Source: VRUE01 sp963807425 (GTDB lineage: Bacteria > Actinomycetota > Thermoleophilia > Solirubrobacterales > 70-9). Taken from it: DNA of 64,000 nt. Shown piece by piece: positions 32,595-40,885 of this stretch. How positions within the stretch are numbered: the stretch's first letter is position 1; each line of letters begins with the position of its first letter. A program made the position numbers and the translations under genes. The notes under the pieces are model-generated. The model ran no database searches, was not told the origin of the DNA, and saw only the letters and a list, made by a program, of their open reading frames with translations. The stretch lies in assembly GCA_963807425.1 (NCBI GenBank), contig CAWEBZ010000012.1, positions 186,001 through 250,000 of the forward strand. The letters are read 5' to 3'.

Positions 32595-35336
32595 CTAGGT
32601 TTCCACCTCGTACCCGTACATCTCCCCGCGGCGCCGGTAGGCCGCCTCTCCGCCCTCGAGGATCTCGCAGGCCCGCGCCCGCGTCTGAACCGCATCGACA
32701 GAGCCGACCTCGTCTTGCCTGATCAACCCCTTGCCTTCCCAGCCTTGCATCGGCACGATCTGCTCCGCATCACCCAGCACCGTGATGTTCGCGTTGTGGG
32801 TCGCGATGATCACCTGTCTCGACTCCTTGACGTCACGAAGCACCCTGACGACGGTGCGCGCGATGAACTGGCTGTCGAGGTGGTCCTCAGGCTGATCAAT
32901 GATCAACGGCGTTTGTTCGGCCGAATAGAGCAGTGCCCCCAGCAGAATCGAGGCCTTCTGCCCGAAGGAGAGACTCTCAAACTTCACCGTGCGAACCTTC
33001 TCGCCGAAGGTGGTCATCGTGATCTCCGGCGTGTCATCGCGCGTCAGCTCCTCCAAGCTCCAGATCTTCTCTCCACCAAGAGCGCCGATGAACTGGCTCA
33101 CCGATTCGCTGTTGGCGAAGAACGCGCCTCCCTGGTGGTCAGTCAGTGCCGCTAGCTGTGCCAAGTCGTTTCTCCTCACCACCGCCGCGAGCTCAATCGG
33201 GCTGATCGCTTCGCAGAGCTGCCAGAGCCGAGCGTTCTGGAAGAACTGATTGCCGATCTGCTGGCGCACCCATCCAGCGTAGTCATCGACCAGCGCACCC
33301 TGACGGAAGTCGAGCTTGACCTGAAAGTCCTCGAAGGCATCATTTAGCTTTTCTGTAAGAGACATCATTGCCGCCGAGCGCAGCTGCCCTCGTCTCACTT
33401 GCGCGCCCTCATATTCCTTCAGCAGGCCCTTCCTCTCCGCCGTCTTTTTCGCCAGATCCTCGCTCTGCGCCTTCGCCTCTGCGATTGTCTTCAGCTGAGC
33501 CGTCTCGGCGGTGGTCAGCCTGTTCATCTCCGCCAGTTTCGGGTCGATCCCTTCCGCCCGCAGCTTCTCGAGCACCGCCTGCACCTTGGCCTCGATCACC
33601 TGCTCGCGTGTCTTCCAGCTGTCGAGGCGCCCGTCGAGCTCGCCTCGTCTCTCAGCAAGCTTCGTCTTCATCTCCGCGCGCAGTGAGCCCAGCTCGAGGC
33701 CGAACGCCGCAAGCGCGGCGATCAGGCCCTGCTCGTCGGCCCCTCCGTTAAGCAGGTCCGCGCTCGGCGTGTTCTGGAGGTCGACCTCCGCCCGCGCCGC
33801 CATCTGGGCGGTGTCAAGTGACAGATCCAGACCCTCGATTGCCCGCTCAATCTCACCCAGCCGTTCTTCCAGCTCACCCCGCAGCCGTCGCTCTGCATGA
33901 AGTTTGCGTCGCCACTCGAGTGCCTCCTTGAGGTTCGACTCTTCCAGCGCCTTCAACTTCAGCCGCGTTTTCTCAAGCTCCTTTTCGGCGTCCTGTTTTC
34001 GTTGCGCCGCCCCAGCCAGCGGCTTGGTCGCCGCCACGTTCGCCCGCAGCAGCTGTGCCAGCTCGCCCAGCTTTTCGTCGACCTCATCCAGCACCGCAAA
34101 CTGGTCGAGGAAGGCGAGAAGCGGCCGTGGCTTCTCCGGGTAGCCGCGGATGATCGACGCCACACGGTCCTGGCCATAGCCCTCGATCTCAATGCTCGTC
34201 TCCGTCGCTCCACCGTCGCTCAACTCATACGTCATCTTGCCGCTGTCGCGCTTTAGGTAATGCAGCGCTCCGAACTCGTCTCGGTAGAGCAGTTGCACCG
34301 TGTCCGGAGAGTTGCCGGCCTGGTCGAATTCTCGGCTCTCCGAGCGGCACGCTGCGTCGACACTCTCAAGCGCTGTTGACTTGCCCGCTCCCCGCCCGCC
34401 GATCAGGCAGGTCAGGTTGCTACTAAAGGCGATCTCCGCTCCGTCGAGGAAACCCCCCTTAAGGCGGACCCCGATGATTCGCGGATAGGTCGATGGCACC
34501 TTGGCCTCGAGCTTGACCCGTGCATCGGGGTCGGCCAGCGCAGTCTTGAAGGAGGCGAAGCTCGGCTCGCTCATCTTCACCCGGGTCACCCGTTCGCGGC
34601 CCTCGCGGTCGAGCCCGATTCGCTCCAGCGAATGGGCATCTGAGAAGAGCAGCTTCGCCAGTCGCCGCCCGCCCTCACCCAGTGCTTCCTCGCGCTTCCT
34701 CAACAACTTCCGGCGCGGCTCGGCCTCGACCCCGCTCTCGCTCGTCGAATACCACTCTGTCTCGCTCGCGTCGTCCACCTCTACCGCCGCCAGCGCGGGG
34801 CTGCAGATCACTGCCTCTTTTACCTGTGGTGAGACACGCGCTTCGAATCCGGTGCCCTCGCGCCCGATATGGGCCGGAATCGCGACCCCGCCAGCCTCCT
34901 TCACTTCCTCCATGAGCTCATGGATCTGAGTGAGCACGTATCGGTCGCCGCTCGCCTCGTCCTCCTTGAACTCCAGCTTGCCGAACCACCGTTCGAATGC
35001 CTCGAGGTCCTCGGCCGCGAAGTAGACCAAGACGTGCCCTTGACCTGTTGTGATCTCGACTCCGGCGAATGCGACCAGGTCGTTCTCCGCTTCGACCGCC
35101 GCCAGCAGCGCCGGTACTGAGTCGATCGAGTTGTGGTCAGTGATAGCTACGAGATCGAGCCCCCGCTCCCTCGCCGTCGCTACGATCCCACCGACCGTCA
35201 TACCGTCATCGGTTACATCGGTGGAGACACCGTAGCTGTGTATGTGCAGGTCGGCCCGCAGGAACGTTGCTCCCGGTGACAGGTGGTCGAAACCCTCGAA
35301 CGGCTTGTCATCCCTTTCGTGTTCCTCGCTGCTCAC
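32595..35336 (-). CDS. PHP-domain SMC-like ATPase (TrlF family / Ppl-type antiviral protein)
   Basis: 913 residues. The N-terminal PHP phosphoesterase domain has DLHIHSYG (30-36), ITDHN (65-69), GVEITT, PAHIG (His156) and SDAHS (232-236), the full metal-binding set. An SMC/RecF-type ATPase is split around a long coiled coil: Walker A GGRGAGKST (313-321), signature LSFGQKAS (789-796), Walker B PLIIDQPEDHLD, and ATHNAN. This is the TrlF AAA-like family; single-gene PHP-ATPase systems named Ppl protect against phages. Probably a DNA-sensing nuclease. It stands alone, reading towards the recombinase. Confidence 0.9.
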   Translation of the reverse strand: MSSEEHERDDKPFEGFDHLSPGATFLRADLHIHSYGVSTDVTDDGMTVGGIVATARERGLDLVAITDHNSIDSVPALLAAVEAENDLVAFAGVEITTGQGHVLVYFAAEDLEAFERWFGKLEFKEDEASGDRYVLTQIHELMEEVKEAGGVAIPAHIGREGTGFEARVSPQVKEAVICSPALAAVEVDDASETEWYSTSESGVEAEPRRKLLRKREEALGEGGRRLAKLLFSDAHSLERIGLDREGRERVTRVKMSEPSFASFKTALADPDARVKLEAKVPSTYPRIIGVRLKGGFLDGAEIAFSSNLTCLIGGRGAGKSTALESVDAACRSESREFDQAGNSPDTVQLLYRDEFGALHYLKRDSGKMTYELSDGGATETSIEIEGYGQDRVASIIRGYPEKPRPLLAFLDQFAVLDEVDEKLGELAQLLRANVAATKPLAGAAQRKQDAEKELEKTRLKLKALEESNLKEALEWRRKLHAERRLRGELEERLGEIERAIEGLDLSLDTAQMAARAEVDLQNTPSADLLNGGADEQGLIAALAAFGLELGSLRAEMKTKLAERRGELDGRLDSWKTREQVIEAKVQAVLEKLRAEGIDPKLAEMNRLTTAETAQLKTIAEAKAQSEDLAKKTAERKGLLKEYEGAQVRRGQLRSAAMMSLTEKLNDAFEDFQVKLDFRQGALVDDYAGWVRQQIGNQFFQNARLWQLCEAISPIELAAVVRRNDLAQLAALTDHQGGAFFANSESVSQFIGALGGEKIWSLEELTRDDTPEITMTTFGEKVRTVKFESLSFGQKASILLGALLYSAEQTPLIIDQPEDHLDSQFIARTVVRVLRDVKESRQVIIATHNANITVLGDAEQIVPMQGWEGKGLIRQDEVGSVDAVQTRARACEILEGGEAAYRRRGEMYGYEVET

Positions 35337-35455
35337 AGCAGCGAGTGTGTATCAGGTGCGGAGGTCCAACCGGCTTTCGTCGAGGCGGGCTCGTCGTGTT
35401 CGGGCGCTCTCGCTTTGCGCGAAAAGCGACACTGAACAACAAGGGCTCGTCGTAT

Positions 35456-35496
35456 GGGGCGGGCAGGACTCGAACCTGCGCTCCACGGATTATGAG
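35456..35496 (-). other. tRNA 3'-half fragment abutting an IS3-family copy
   Basis: Read on the minus strand, 41 bases give CTCATAA of an anticodon loop, a T arm with GCAGG/CCTGC stem, and a CCGCCCC acceptor strand. The acceptor, anticodon loop and T loop match the tRNA-CAT gene at 43158; the T stem and variable loop differ. It looks like an older or non-identical attachment scar. IS copy 1 begins at 35493, within its last four bases. Confidence 0.6.
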
Positions 35497-35583
35497 CCAG
35501 GCCGGGTTTGACGGAGTCCGTGATCTACCCCAGTTCTGATGGAGTCCGGTTTCTAGAGTCCTTCGGCCCCAAGGAGGATTCAG

Positions 35584-35796
35584 ATGCCCCGTAAGTACCC
35601 CGCAGAGGTTCGCCGTCAGGTGATCGAGCTAGCTCGATCAGGCACCAAAGTCGCCCAACTCGCCGAGACCTTCGGGATGAGCGACGCCACCATCTACACC
35701 TGGCTAAAGCAGGAGAGAATCGACCGCGGTGAAGTCGAGGGCCTGAGCACTGACCAGGCCCTCGACCTCGCCGCCGCCAAGCGCCGGATCAAGTAG
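35584..35796 (+). CDS. IS3-family OrfA (copy 1), shortened by an amber codon
   Basis: 70 residues with a helix-turn-helix: MPRKYPAEVRRQVIELARSG, VAQLAETFGMSDATIYTWLKQE. An AAGGAGG ribosome site lies upstream. The reading ends RRIK, TAG, then continues in frame as LETELAVSRKVDEVF, which is the normal leucine-zipper end of OrfA. The amber codon thus sits inside the expected protein. In this copy the downstream CCAAAAGG would allow a -1 shift into orfB if the amber were passed. Confidence 0.8.
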   Translation: MPRKYPAEVRRQVIELARSGTKVAQLAETFGMSDATIYTWLKQERIDRGEVEGLSTDQALDLAAAKRRIK

Positions 35797-35876
35797 CTGG
35801 AAACCGAGCTGGCGGTCTCGCGAAAGGTCGACGAGGTCTTCCTCGAGGGAGACCTCCCCCCAAAAGGCTCTTCCCG

Positions 35877-36738
35877 GTGATCGACTCTCTGATCGGGCAG
35901 GGAATCAACACCCGCCACGCCTGCCGGGTGCTCGGCGTCTCGGAGTCGGGCTACTACGCGTGGAAGGGTCGCCCCGACCCCGCCAAGGACCCTGCGACGG
36001 ATCTGGCTGGCCGGCGAGATCGCCGACGTCCACAAGGCCTCCGGTGGCACCTATGGCTACATGCGGGTGACGGCCGAGCTGCGCTACGGGCGCGAGATCA
36101 CAGTCGGCCACAACACGGTCGGCAAGATCATGGGCGAGCTGGGGATCAAGGGACTGCCGACGCGGCGCCTGCCAAAGGGCGCGCGGATGGCGCAGGTCAC
36201 CTCCCTGGACCTCGTCCGGCGCGAGTTCGGACGCGAGGGTCCCAACCAGCTGTGGATGACCGACATCACCGAGCACCCGACTCGGGAGGGCAAGGTCTAC
36301 TGCTGCGTCGTCCTCGACGCCTTCTCGCGACTGGTCGTCGGCTGGTCGGTCGAAAGTACCCAGACGACGGTCCTGGTGACCAACGCCCTCGGCATGGCCA
36401 CCGCCCGCCGCGATCGCGCCGACGGCCTCGTCATCCACTCCGACCGCGGCGTGCAATTTACGTCTTGGGCCTTCAGCCGCAGAATGAAAGACGCCGGCAT
36501 CGCTCCCTCGATGGGAGCCGTCGGCAGCGCCTACGACAATGCGATGGTCGAGTCCTTCTGGGGGCGGATGCAGGTCGAGCTCTTCAACCGCAAACGCTGG
36601 AAGACCCGGATCGAGCTCGCCACCGCCATCCACGACTACATCGAGCTCTTCCACAACACCCGCCGTCGGCGCTCGGCGCTCGGGATGCTCACACCGACCG
36701 AATACGAGGATCTACACGCAACCCAACAGGCCGCCTGA
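35877..36738 (+). pseudogene. IS3-family OrfB transposase (copy 1), frameshifted
   Basis: The first part (IDSLIGQGINTRHACRVLGVSESGYYAWKGRPDPA) is in one frame; after about 35990 the protein continues in another as IWLAGEIADVHKASGGTYGYMRVTAELRYG. The DDE catalytic core is intact in the second frame (MTDITEHP, HSDRGVQFTS, DNAMVESFWG). It ends HATQQAA because of one extra C relative to copy 2. The same internal frameshift is present in copy 2. Confidence 0.82.
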
Positions 36739-36804
36739 TTCCAGAACCCAGACTCCGATTTATCGGGGGTAGATCACGGTCTCCGTCAAACCCGGCCTGG
36801 CTCA

Positions 36805-37008
36805 GGACCCTATGAAGTGAAAGGCTGTCTTGCGCTCAAAGTGCTTGCTGGGAATAACCAGCCGCAGTTAGTCATCCCGTATGCCAACCAGGCCTTATTA
36901 GGTGACGAACTCCTCCTCGGTGCAAATCCAGCGGTGCTGAATGCTTCGGCAGAAATAGACATCATCGGCCCGGCTGGACTAGTTAAAGCCGCCTTTGGAG
37001 TCTGTTAG
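36805..37008 (+). pseudogene. 3' fragment of a paralogue of the secreted gene at 37284
   Basis: Directly after IS copy 1 the frame reads GPYEVKGCLALKVLAGNNQPQLVIPYANQ in pieces and ends GPAGLVKAAFGVC. This matches the last 68 residues of the protein at 37284-37997 at most positions. The 5' part has been lost at the IS junction. Codon use is AT-rich as in the intact paralogue. Confidence 0.85.
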
Positions 37009-37067
37009 CTCCTCAGCATTTAAGACCACATAAAAGCACCAGCACCAAGCAACACAGCACGACCCAA

Positions 37068-37102
37068 CCGACCCGGGACCGCCTCGAGCGGTCCCGGGTC
37101 GG
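37068..37102 (+). terminator. Terminator-like hairpin after the truncated paralogue
   Basis: A perfect 15-bp stem, CCGACCCGGGACCGC and complement, with a CTCGA loop. A near-identical hairpin follows the intact paralogue at 38060-38092, so gene and terminator were duplicated together. Confidence 0.8.
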
Positions 37103-37283
37103 CTTATGAGGAGTCAAAGCCGAGGACGAGGTCTGCATCGAGCGCGCCTTGGGCAGGGCTGCCTACTGAAATAAAAAACCTGTTGAAAAAAAACTTGACC
37201 GCGGCCTCATCGGTGCGAGAGATTGAGATCGCGGGTGCTTCGCTACCCGCTAACCGTAACTCGAATGAGAGGAACAAAACACC

Positions 37284-37997
37284 ATGAGTAACACAAAGAA
37301 GGGACTCCGGGCCCTCAGCCTGTCCTTCTTGGCCGTGCTCGGCTTCATGGCGTTCGCCGCTGCGGGCGCCCAGGGTCAGGAAGTTGGGAAATTCTTAGAT
37401 GCAGGCGGAGAGCTCGCCGTTGGGACCACCTTCACGGGAGCGCAAGAGGGTAAAGGTTCTCTCTTAGTCGCAAAACTGAATATGGCAATCGAATGCGAAA
37501 CAGCCGACGTTGAAGAAGGGGTGGTTACCGCTAAATTAGTCGCCGAAGTAGCAGGAATCGCGCATGCCACAATCAAATTCTTAAACTGCATCGTCAAAAC
37601 AGCCGCTTTAGTTACTTTGGGAGCCTGTGAAGTAAATGGCAAATCAGTTCTAGCCAAAGTCAAGCTCTTAGCTATGAAATCTGGAGCTGGACACGGTACT
37701 CCTTTCGTGTTAGCTGAGCCGTTAACAGCAGGACAACCCTTCGCCACGATCAAAATTATCCCTGCGCCATGGAAATTCTGCTCGCTTAGTGGAACCTATG
37801 ACGCGAAAGGCACGCTTGCCCTTAAAGTGCTGACTGGGAATGTGAATCCGCAGTTAGTCATCGCGTATGCAAACCAAAAATTATTAGGGAATGACGAACT
37901 GCTCCTCGGCACCAATCCAGCAGTGATGGATCCTTCGGCAACAATCGAAACCACGGGCCCCGCAGGCTTAGTTAAAGTCGCCTTCGGAGTCTGCTAA
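37284..37997 (+). CDS. Secreted protein with anomalous AT-rich codon use
   Basis: 237 residues. A signal peptide (ALSLSFLAVLGFMAFAAAGAQGQ, cleavage near residue 32) leads a domain with AKLNMAIECETADVEEG, FLNCIV, LGACEVNGK and WKFCSLSGTYDAKGTLAL; the cysteines may pair. The signal peptide itself is GC-rich, but the mature part uses at least twelve TTA leucine codons, rare in such genomes. AGAGGA lies upstream of the ATG. Related secreted proteins seem to recur in Solirubrobacterales, with unknown function. It sits between inverted IS3 copies beside a truncated paralogue. Confidence 0.82.
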   Translation: MSNTKKGLRALSLSFLAVLGFMAFAAAGAQGQEVGKFLDAGGELAVGTTFTGAQEGKGSLLVAKLNMAIECETADVEEGVVTAKLVAEVAGIAHATIKFLNCIVKTAALVTLGACEVNGKSVLAKVKLLAMKSGAGHGTPFVLAEPLTAGQPFATIKIIPAPWKFCSLSGTYDAKGTLALKVLTGNVNPQLVIAYANQKLLGNDELLLGTNPAVMDPSATIETTGPAGLVKVAFGVC

Positions 37998-38059
37998 CCC
38001 TCAGCATCTAGGAGCACCTTAGAAGCCACAAGCAGCAAAGCAACACATCATCAACCCAA

Positions 38060-38092
38060 CCGACCCGGGACCGCCTCAAGCGGTCCCGGGTC
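38060..38092 (+). terminator. Terminator-like hairpin after the TTA-rich secreted gene
   Basis: Stem GACCCGGGACCGC with a CTCAA loop, 13 bp perfect. It differs from the copy at 37068 mainly in the loop and the outer bases. Confidence 0.8.
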
Positions 38093-38159
38093 AACCGGGT
38101 AGGAAATGGAAATCAAACAATAAGGTAAGAAGTGACAGGCCTCAGCCGAAGGCACCCCC

Positions 38160-38369
38160 TCCCTTCCCGCCCCCCTCAACCTGCGATGGCAAAGACACCT
38201 GGCCCTTGCTCAAATGGCAAGGCGTCCCAGCCGCCACAGGGCAAACCCGAAACCTTTCTCTTCTCGCTCTATGCGATCCCCAGGCCACTGGCGCCAAAGC
38301 GCGGCTTTGACCCCGCCACCCTGCGCGAGCAGATCCTCGCCCAGGCTGGCAACGTCGGCCTGCTCGCAG
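38160..38369 (+). pseudogene. Decayed YbhB/PEBP-like fragment
   Basis: One frame reads TCDGKDTWPLLKWQGVPAATG, the usual start of phosphatidylethanolamine-binding (YbhB/YbcL) proteins. A second frame reads FSLYAIPRPLAPK ... FDPATLREQILAQAG, resembling their C-terminal part. The central region is missing, the two parts are in different frames, and IS copy 2 cuts the 3' end at 38370. Confidence 0.45.
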
Positions 38370-38401
38370 TGAGCCAGGCCGGGTTTGACGGAGACCGTGA
38401 T

Positions 38402-39296
38402 CTACCCCCGATAAATCGGAGTCTGGGTTCTGGAATCAGGCGGCCTGTTGGTTGCGTGTAGATCCTCGTATTCGGTCGGTGTGAGCATCCCGAGCGCCGA
38501 GCGCCGACGGCGGGTGTTGTGGAAGAGCTCGATGTAGTCGTGGATGGCGGTGGCGAGCTCGATCCGGGTCTTCCAGCGTTTGCGGTTGAAGAGCTCGACC
38601 TGCATCCGCCCCCAGAAGGACTCGACCATCGCATTGTCGTAGGCGCTGCCGACGGCTCCCATCGAGGGAGCGATGCCGGCGTCTTTCATTCTGCGGCTGA
38701 AGGCCCAAGACGTAAATTGCACGCCGCGGTCGGAGTGGATGACGAGGCCGTCGGCGCGATCGCGGCGGGCGGTGGCCATGCCGAGGGCGTTGGTCACCAG
38801 GACCGTCGTCTGGGTACTTTCGACCGACCAGCCGACGACCAGTCGCGAGAAGGCGTCGAGGACGACGCAGCAGTAGACCTTGCCCTCCCGAGTCGGGTGC
38901 TCGGTGATGTCGGTCATCCACAGCTGGTTGGGACCCTCGCGTCCGAACTCGCGCCGGACGAGGTCCAGGGAGGTGACCTGCGCCATCCGCGCGCCCTTTG
39001 GCAGGCGCCGCGTCGGCAGTCCCTTGATCCCCAGCTCGCCCATGATCTTGCCGACCGTGTTGTGGCCGACTGTGATCTCGCGCCCGTAGCGCAGCTCGGC
39101 CGTCACCCGCATGTAGCCATAGGTGCCACCGGAGGCCTTGTGGACGTCGGCGATCTCGCCGGCCAGCCAGATCCGTCGCAGGGTCCTTGGCGGGGTCGGG
39201 GCGACCCTTCCACGCGTAGTAGCCCGACTCCGAGACGCCGAGCACCCGGCAGGCGTGGCGGGTGTTGATTCCCTGCCCGATCAGAGAGTCGATCAC
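38402..39296 (-). pseudogene. IS3-family OrfB transposase (copy 2), frameshifted
   Basis: Same internal frameshift as copy 1 (after GRPDPAKDPAT). The DDE core is complete in the downstream frame (39112 to 38402). Lacking the extra C of copy 1, it ends HATNRPPDSRTQTPIYRG and runs close to the terminal repeat, the likely ancestral end. Confidence 0.82.
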
Positions 39297-39375
39297 CGGG
39301 AAGAGCCTTTTGGGGGAGGTCTCCCTCGAGGAAGACCTCGTCGACCTTTCGCGAGACCGCCAGCTCGGTTTCCAG

Positions 39376-39588
39376 CTACTTGATCCGGCGCTTGGCGGCG
39401 GCGAGGTCGAGGGCCTGGTCAGTGCTCAGGCCCTCGACTTCACCGCGGTCGATTCTCTCCTGCTTTAGCCAGGTGTAGATGGTGGCGTCGCTCATCCCGA
39501 AGGTCTCGGCGAGTTGGGCGACTTTGGTGCCTGATCGAGCTAGCTCGATCACCTGACGGCGAACCTCTGCGGGGTACTTACGGGGCAT
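39376..39588 (-). CDS. IS3-family OrfA (copy 2), shortened by an amber codon
   Basis: Identical 70-residue product and identical amber codon to copy 1. Because the C-run before orfB is one base shorter, orfA and orfB are in +1 rather than -1 relation, so normal IS3 frameshifting could not fuse them here. Confidence 0.8.
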   Translation of the reverse strand: MPRKYPAEVRRQVIELARSGTKVAQLAETFGMSDATIYTWLKQERIDRGEVEGLSTDQALDLAAAKRRIK

Positions 39589-39718
39589 CTGAATCCTCCT
39601 TGGGGCGAAGGACTCTAGAAACCGGACTCCATCAGAACTGGGGTAGATCACGGACTCCGTCAAACCCGGCCTGGCTCAGTTTTCTGATTTCGTCTCTGGT
39701 TCTGACTAGGTTGAGTCG

Positions 39719-39949
39719 ATGAGCTTCACGCGGATCACCGTGCGACCCGACCAGATGGGCGGGGTCCCATGCATCCGTGGCCTGCGGATTCCGGTGGCGA
39801 CGGTTGTCGGCATGGTCGCCGACGGCATGAACGAGGCGGAGATCCTGGCTGCCTGTCCAGACCTGGAGGCCGAGGACGTTCGTGATGCCATGCGCTACGC
39901 AGCCGAGGCCGTGCGAGAGCGCGAGCTGCCGCTTACCCCTTCTCCGTGA
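39719..39949 (+). CDS. DUF433-family antitoxin, orphan
   Basis: 76 residues: ITVRPDQMGGVPCIRGLRIPVATVVGMVADGMNEAEILAACPDLEAEDVRDAMRYAAEAV, the DUF433 pattern (GxPCIRGxRI(P/T)V, then ILxxxPxL). Such proteins usually precede a PIN-type DUF5615 toxin gene. Here the next gene is a VapC-like toxin on the opposite strand with its own antitoxin, so this antitoxin appears to have lost its partner. Confidence 0.88.
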   Translation: MSFTRITVRPDQMGGVPCIRGLRIPVATVVGMVADGMNEAEILAACPDLEAEDVRDAMRYAAEAVRERELPLTPSP

Positions 39950-39951
39950 GA

Positions 39952-40344
39952 TCAGTTTCCGGTGCGTAGGTCCACGACCTCACAGCGCACACTCGGGGCC
40001 ACCCCGATGATCTCTGGATCCCCCGTCCAAAGAGGTGCCTCCAGGCGCTCCGCAGTCGCTACACAAAAAGCATCGGCATAAGCGAGGCCTCCGCGTGCCT
40101 TGATTCGCGCGGCGGAGAAGACCAAAGGCCAATCCGGGTTGACGATCTTGCTGCGCCTGCGGATCGTCTCGATATCCGCTGCTGCTGCAGCCTCGCCGCT
40201 CTCTCGGATTCGTATGTAGAGCGCCTCGCCGAGGTTGACAGAAGAAATCGCCGCCCCCTGCGATATCCACTCTTGCTCGATTCGCTCCGCGGCCTGCTCG
40301 TCCTTCAGGTATGCGAGCAGAGCCCAACTATCAAGAACGACCAA
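39952..40344 (-). CDS. PIN-domain toxin (VapC-like ribonuclease)
   Basis: 130 residues. It starts MVVLDSWALLAYLKDE with the first acidic residue; a central acid is in VNLGEALYI, and GGLAYADAFCVATAE plus WTGDPEI give the other metal-binding aspartates. VapC toxins cleave tRNA or rRNA when freed from their antitoxin. It overlaps the upstream antitoxin gene by 14 bp, the usual coupled order. Confidence 0.88.
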   Translation of the reverse strand: MVVLDSWALLAYLKDEQAAERIEQEWISQGAAISSVNLGEALYIRIRESGEAAAAADIETIRRRSKIVNPDWPLVFSAARIKARGGLAYADAFCVATAERLEAPLWTGDPEIIGVAPSVRCEVVDLRTGN

Positions 40345-40618
40345 CGCCCCACCTTTGGGCCTTGCGCTCCTCCAGCTCGCGCTCCTTGCGCCGCTCCTCC
40401 ATCAGCTCGCTAGTGCCTGCGCCTGTCGTGTCGGCCCAGATACCTCGCAGCGCCTTGATCTCTCTTGCGCGTACCTCTGGATCGTCCGCAGCTCGGCGAA
40501 TCCGTACCTCGCCACCATCCGCCTCGAACGCCACCTCATCGCCGGGCTCGATTCCGATCTCCTCGCGAATCGCCTTTGGAATAACGACCTGGCCCTTGAT
40601 CCCTACCTTGTGAGTCAT
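40331..40618 (-). CDS. AbrB/MazE-type antitoxin partner of the PIN toxin
   Basis: 95 residues. The SpoVT-AbrB fold is clear: VGIKGQVVIPKAIREEIGIEPGDEVAFEADGGEVRIRRA. The C-terminal 45 residues are charged and would wrap the toxin. It probably represses its own promoter; the start lies 100 bp from a tRNA-derived scar. Confidence 0.88.
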   Translation of the reverse strand: MTHKVGIKGQVVIPKAIREEIGIEPGDEVAFEADGGEVRIRRAADDPEVRAREIKALRGIWADTTGAGTSELMEERRKERELEERKAQRWGVGRS

Positions 40619-40720
40619 ACCGCCAGTATAACTTGGTCGGGCCTGCGAGAATAGGTGACCGCCATACAGGCGACGAGGCCCTCCTTTTCAGGATCTTCGC
40701 CGGTCAGCCGGTTTCCTAGT

Positions 40721-40766
40721 GGGGCGGGAAGGACTCGAACCTTCGACCGACAGATTATGAGTCCGC
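40721..40766 (-). other. tRNA-CAT 3' fragment, inner attachment scar
   Basis: 46 bases match 43159-43204 of the intact tRNA gene with one mismatch (40752). The following 100 bp resemble the DNA right of the first scar (21752-21870), including an identical 20-base stretch near 40850. The two scars are therefore homologous element ends. Confidence 0.82.
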
Positions 40767-40784
40767 CGGAACCCGTCCATAGAG

Positions 40785-40880
40785 CTAGATCCCGTCCAGC
40801 AGAGCAATCTCAGTCCAAGGAGTTCGCATGAGTTCGGTGGAGTTGGGGACCAATTTCGGGACCAAGTTTTGAGCATCATT
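40785..40880 (-). pseudogene. Integrase C-terminal remnant 2
   Basis: The minus-strand frame ends NLVPKLVPNSTELMRTPWTE then IALLDGI and TAG. It parallels remnant 1 (NLVPKLVPDSAELL). Only this tail is left; the divergent gene at 40886 begins immediately beyond. Confidence 0.45.
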
Positions 40881-40885
40881 ACGCC

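Larger units (their letters stand above)
35493..36804 (+). mobile_element. IS3-family insertion sequence, copy 1
   Basis: 1312 bp, bounded by terminal inverted repeats that open TGAGCCAGGCCGGGTTTGAC and match for about 40 bp with one mismatch near position 25. It carries orfA and orfB of the IS3 type. It differs from copy 2 (38370-39678, opposite orientation) only by a few single-base indels. No target duplication is seen at its ends, so the flanks have been rearranged since insertion. Confidence 0.9.
38370..39678 (-). mobile_element. IS3-family insertion sequence, copy 2 (inverted)
   Basis: 1309 bp, same terminal repeats and genes as copy 1 but opposite orientation. It lacks three single bases present in copy 1: one upstream of orfA, one in the C-run before orfB, and one near the orfB end. 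With copy 1 it encloses 1565 bp of unrelated DNA, the shape of a composite transposon. Confidence 0.9.

Noticed and set aside
35242..35511. Plus-strand ORF ending with GGQDSNLRSTDYE
   Set aside because: That peptide is the well-known spurious translation of the reverse of a tRNA 3' end; it only reflects the tRNA fragment.
36084..36293. Small antisense ORFs inside the IS3 transposase
   Set aside because: Present in both IS copies only because the element is duplicated; no coding features.
35490..39682. Target-site duplications of the composite unit
   Set aside because: Three-base flanks were compared at all four IS ends and none match.
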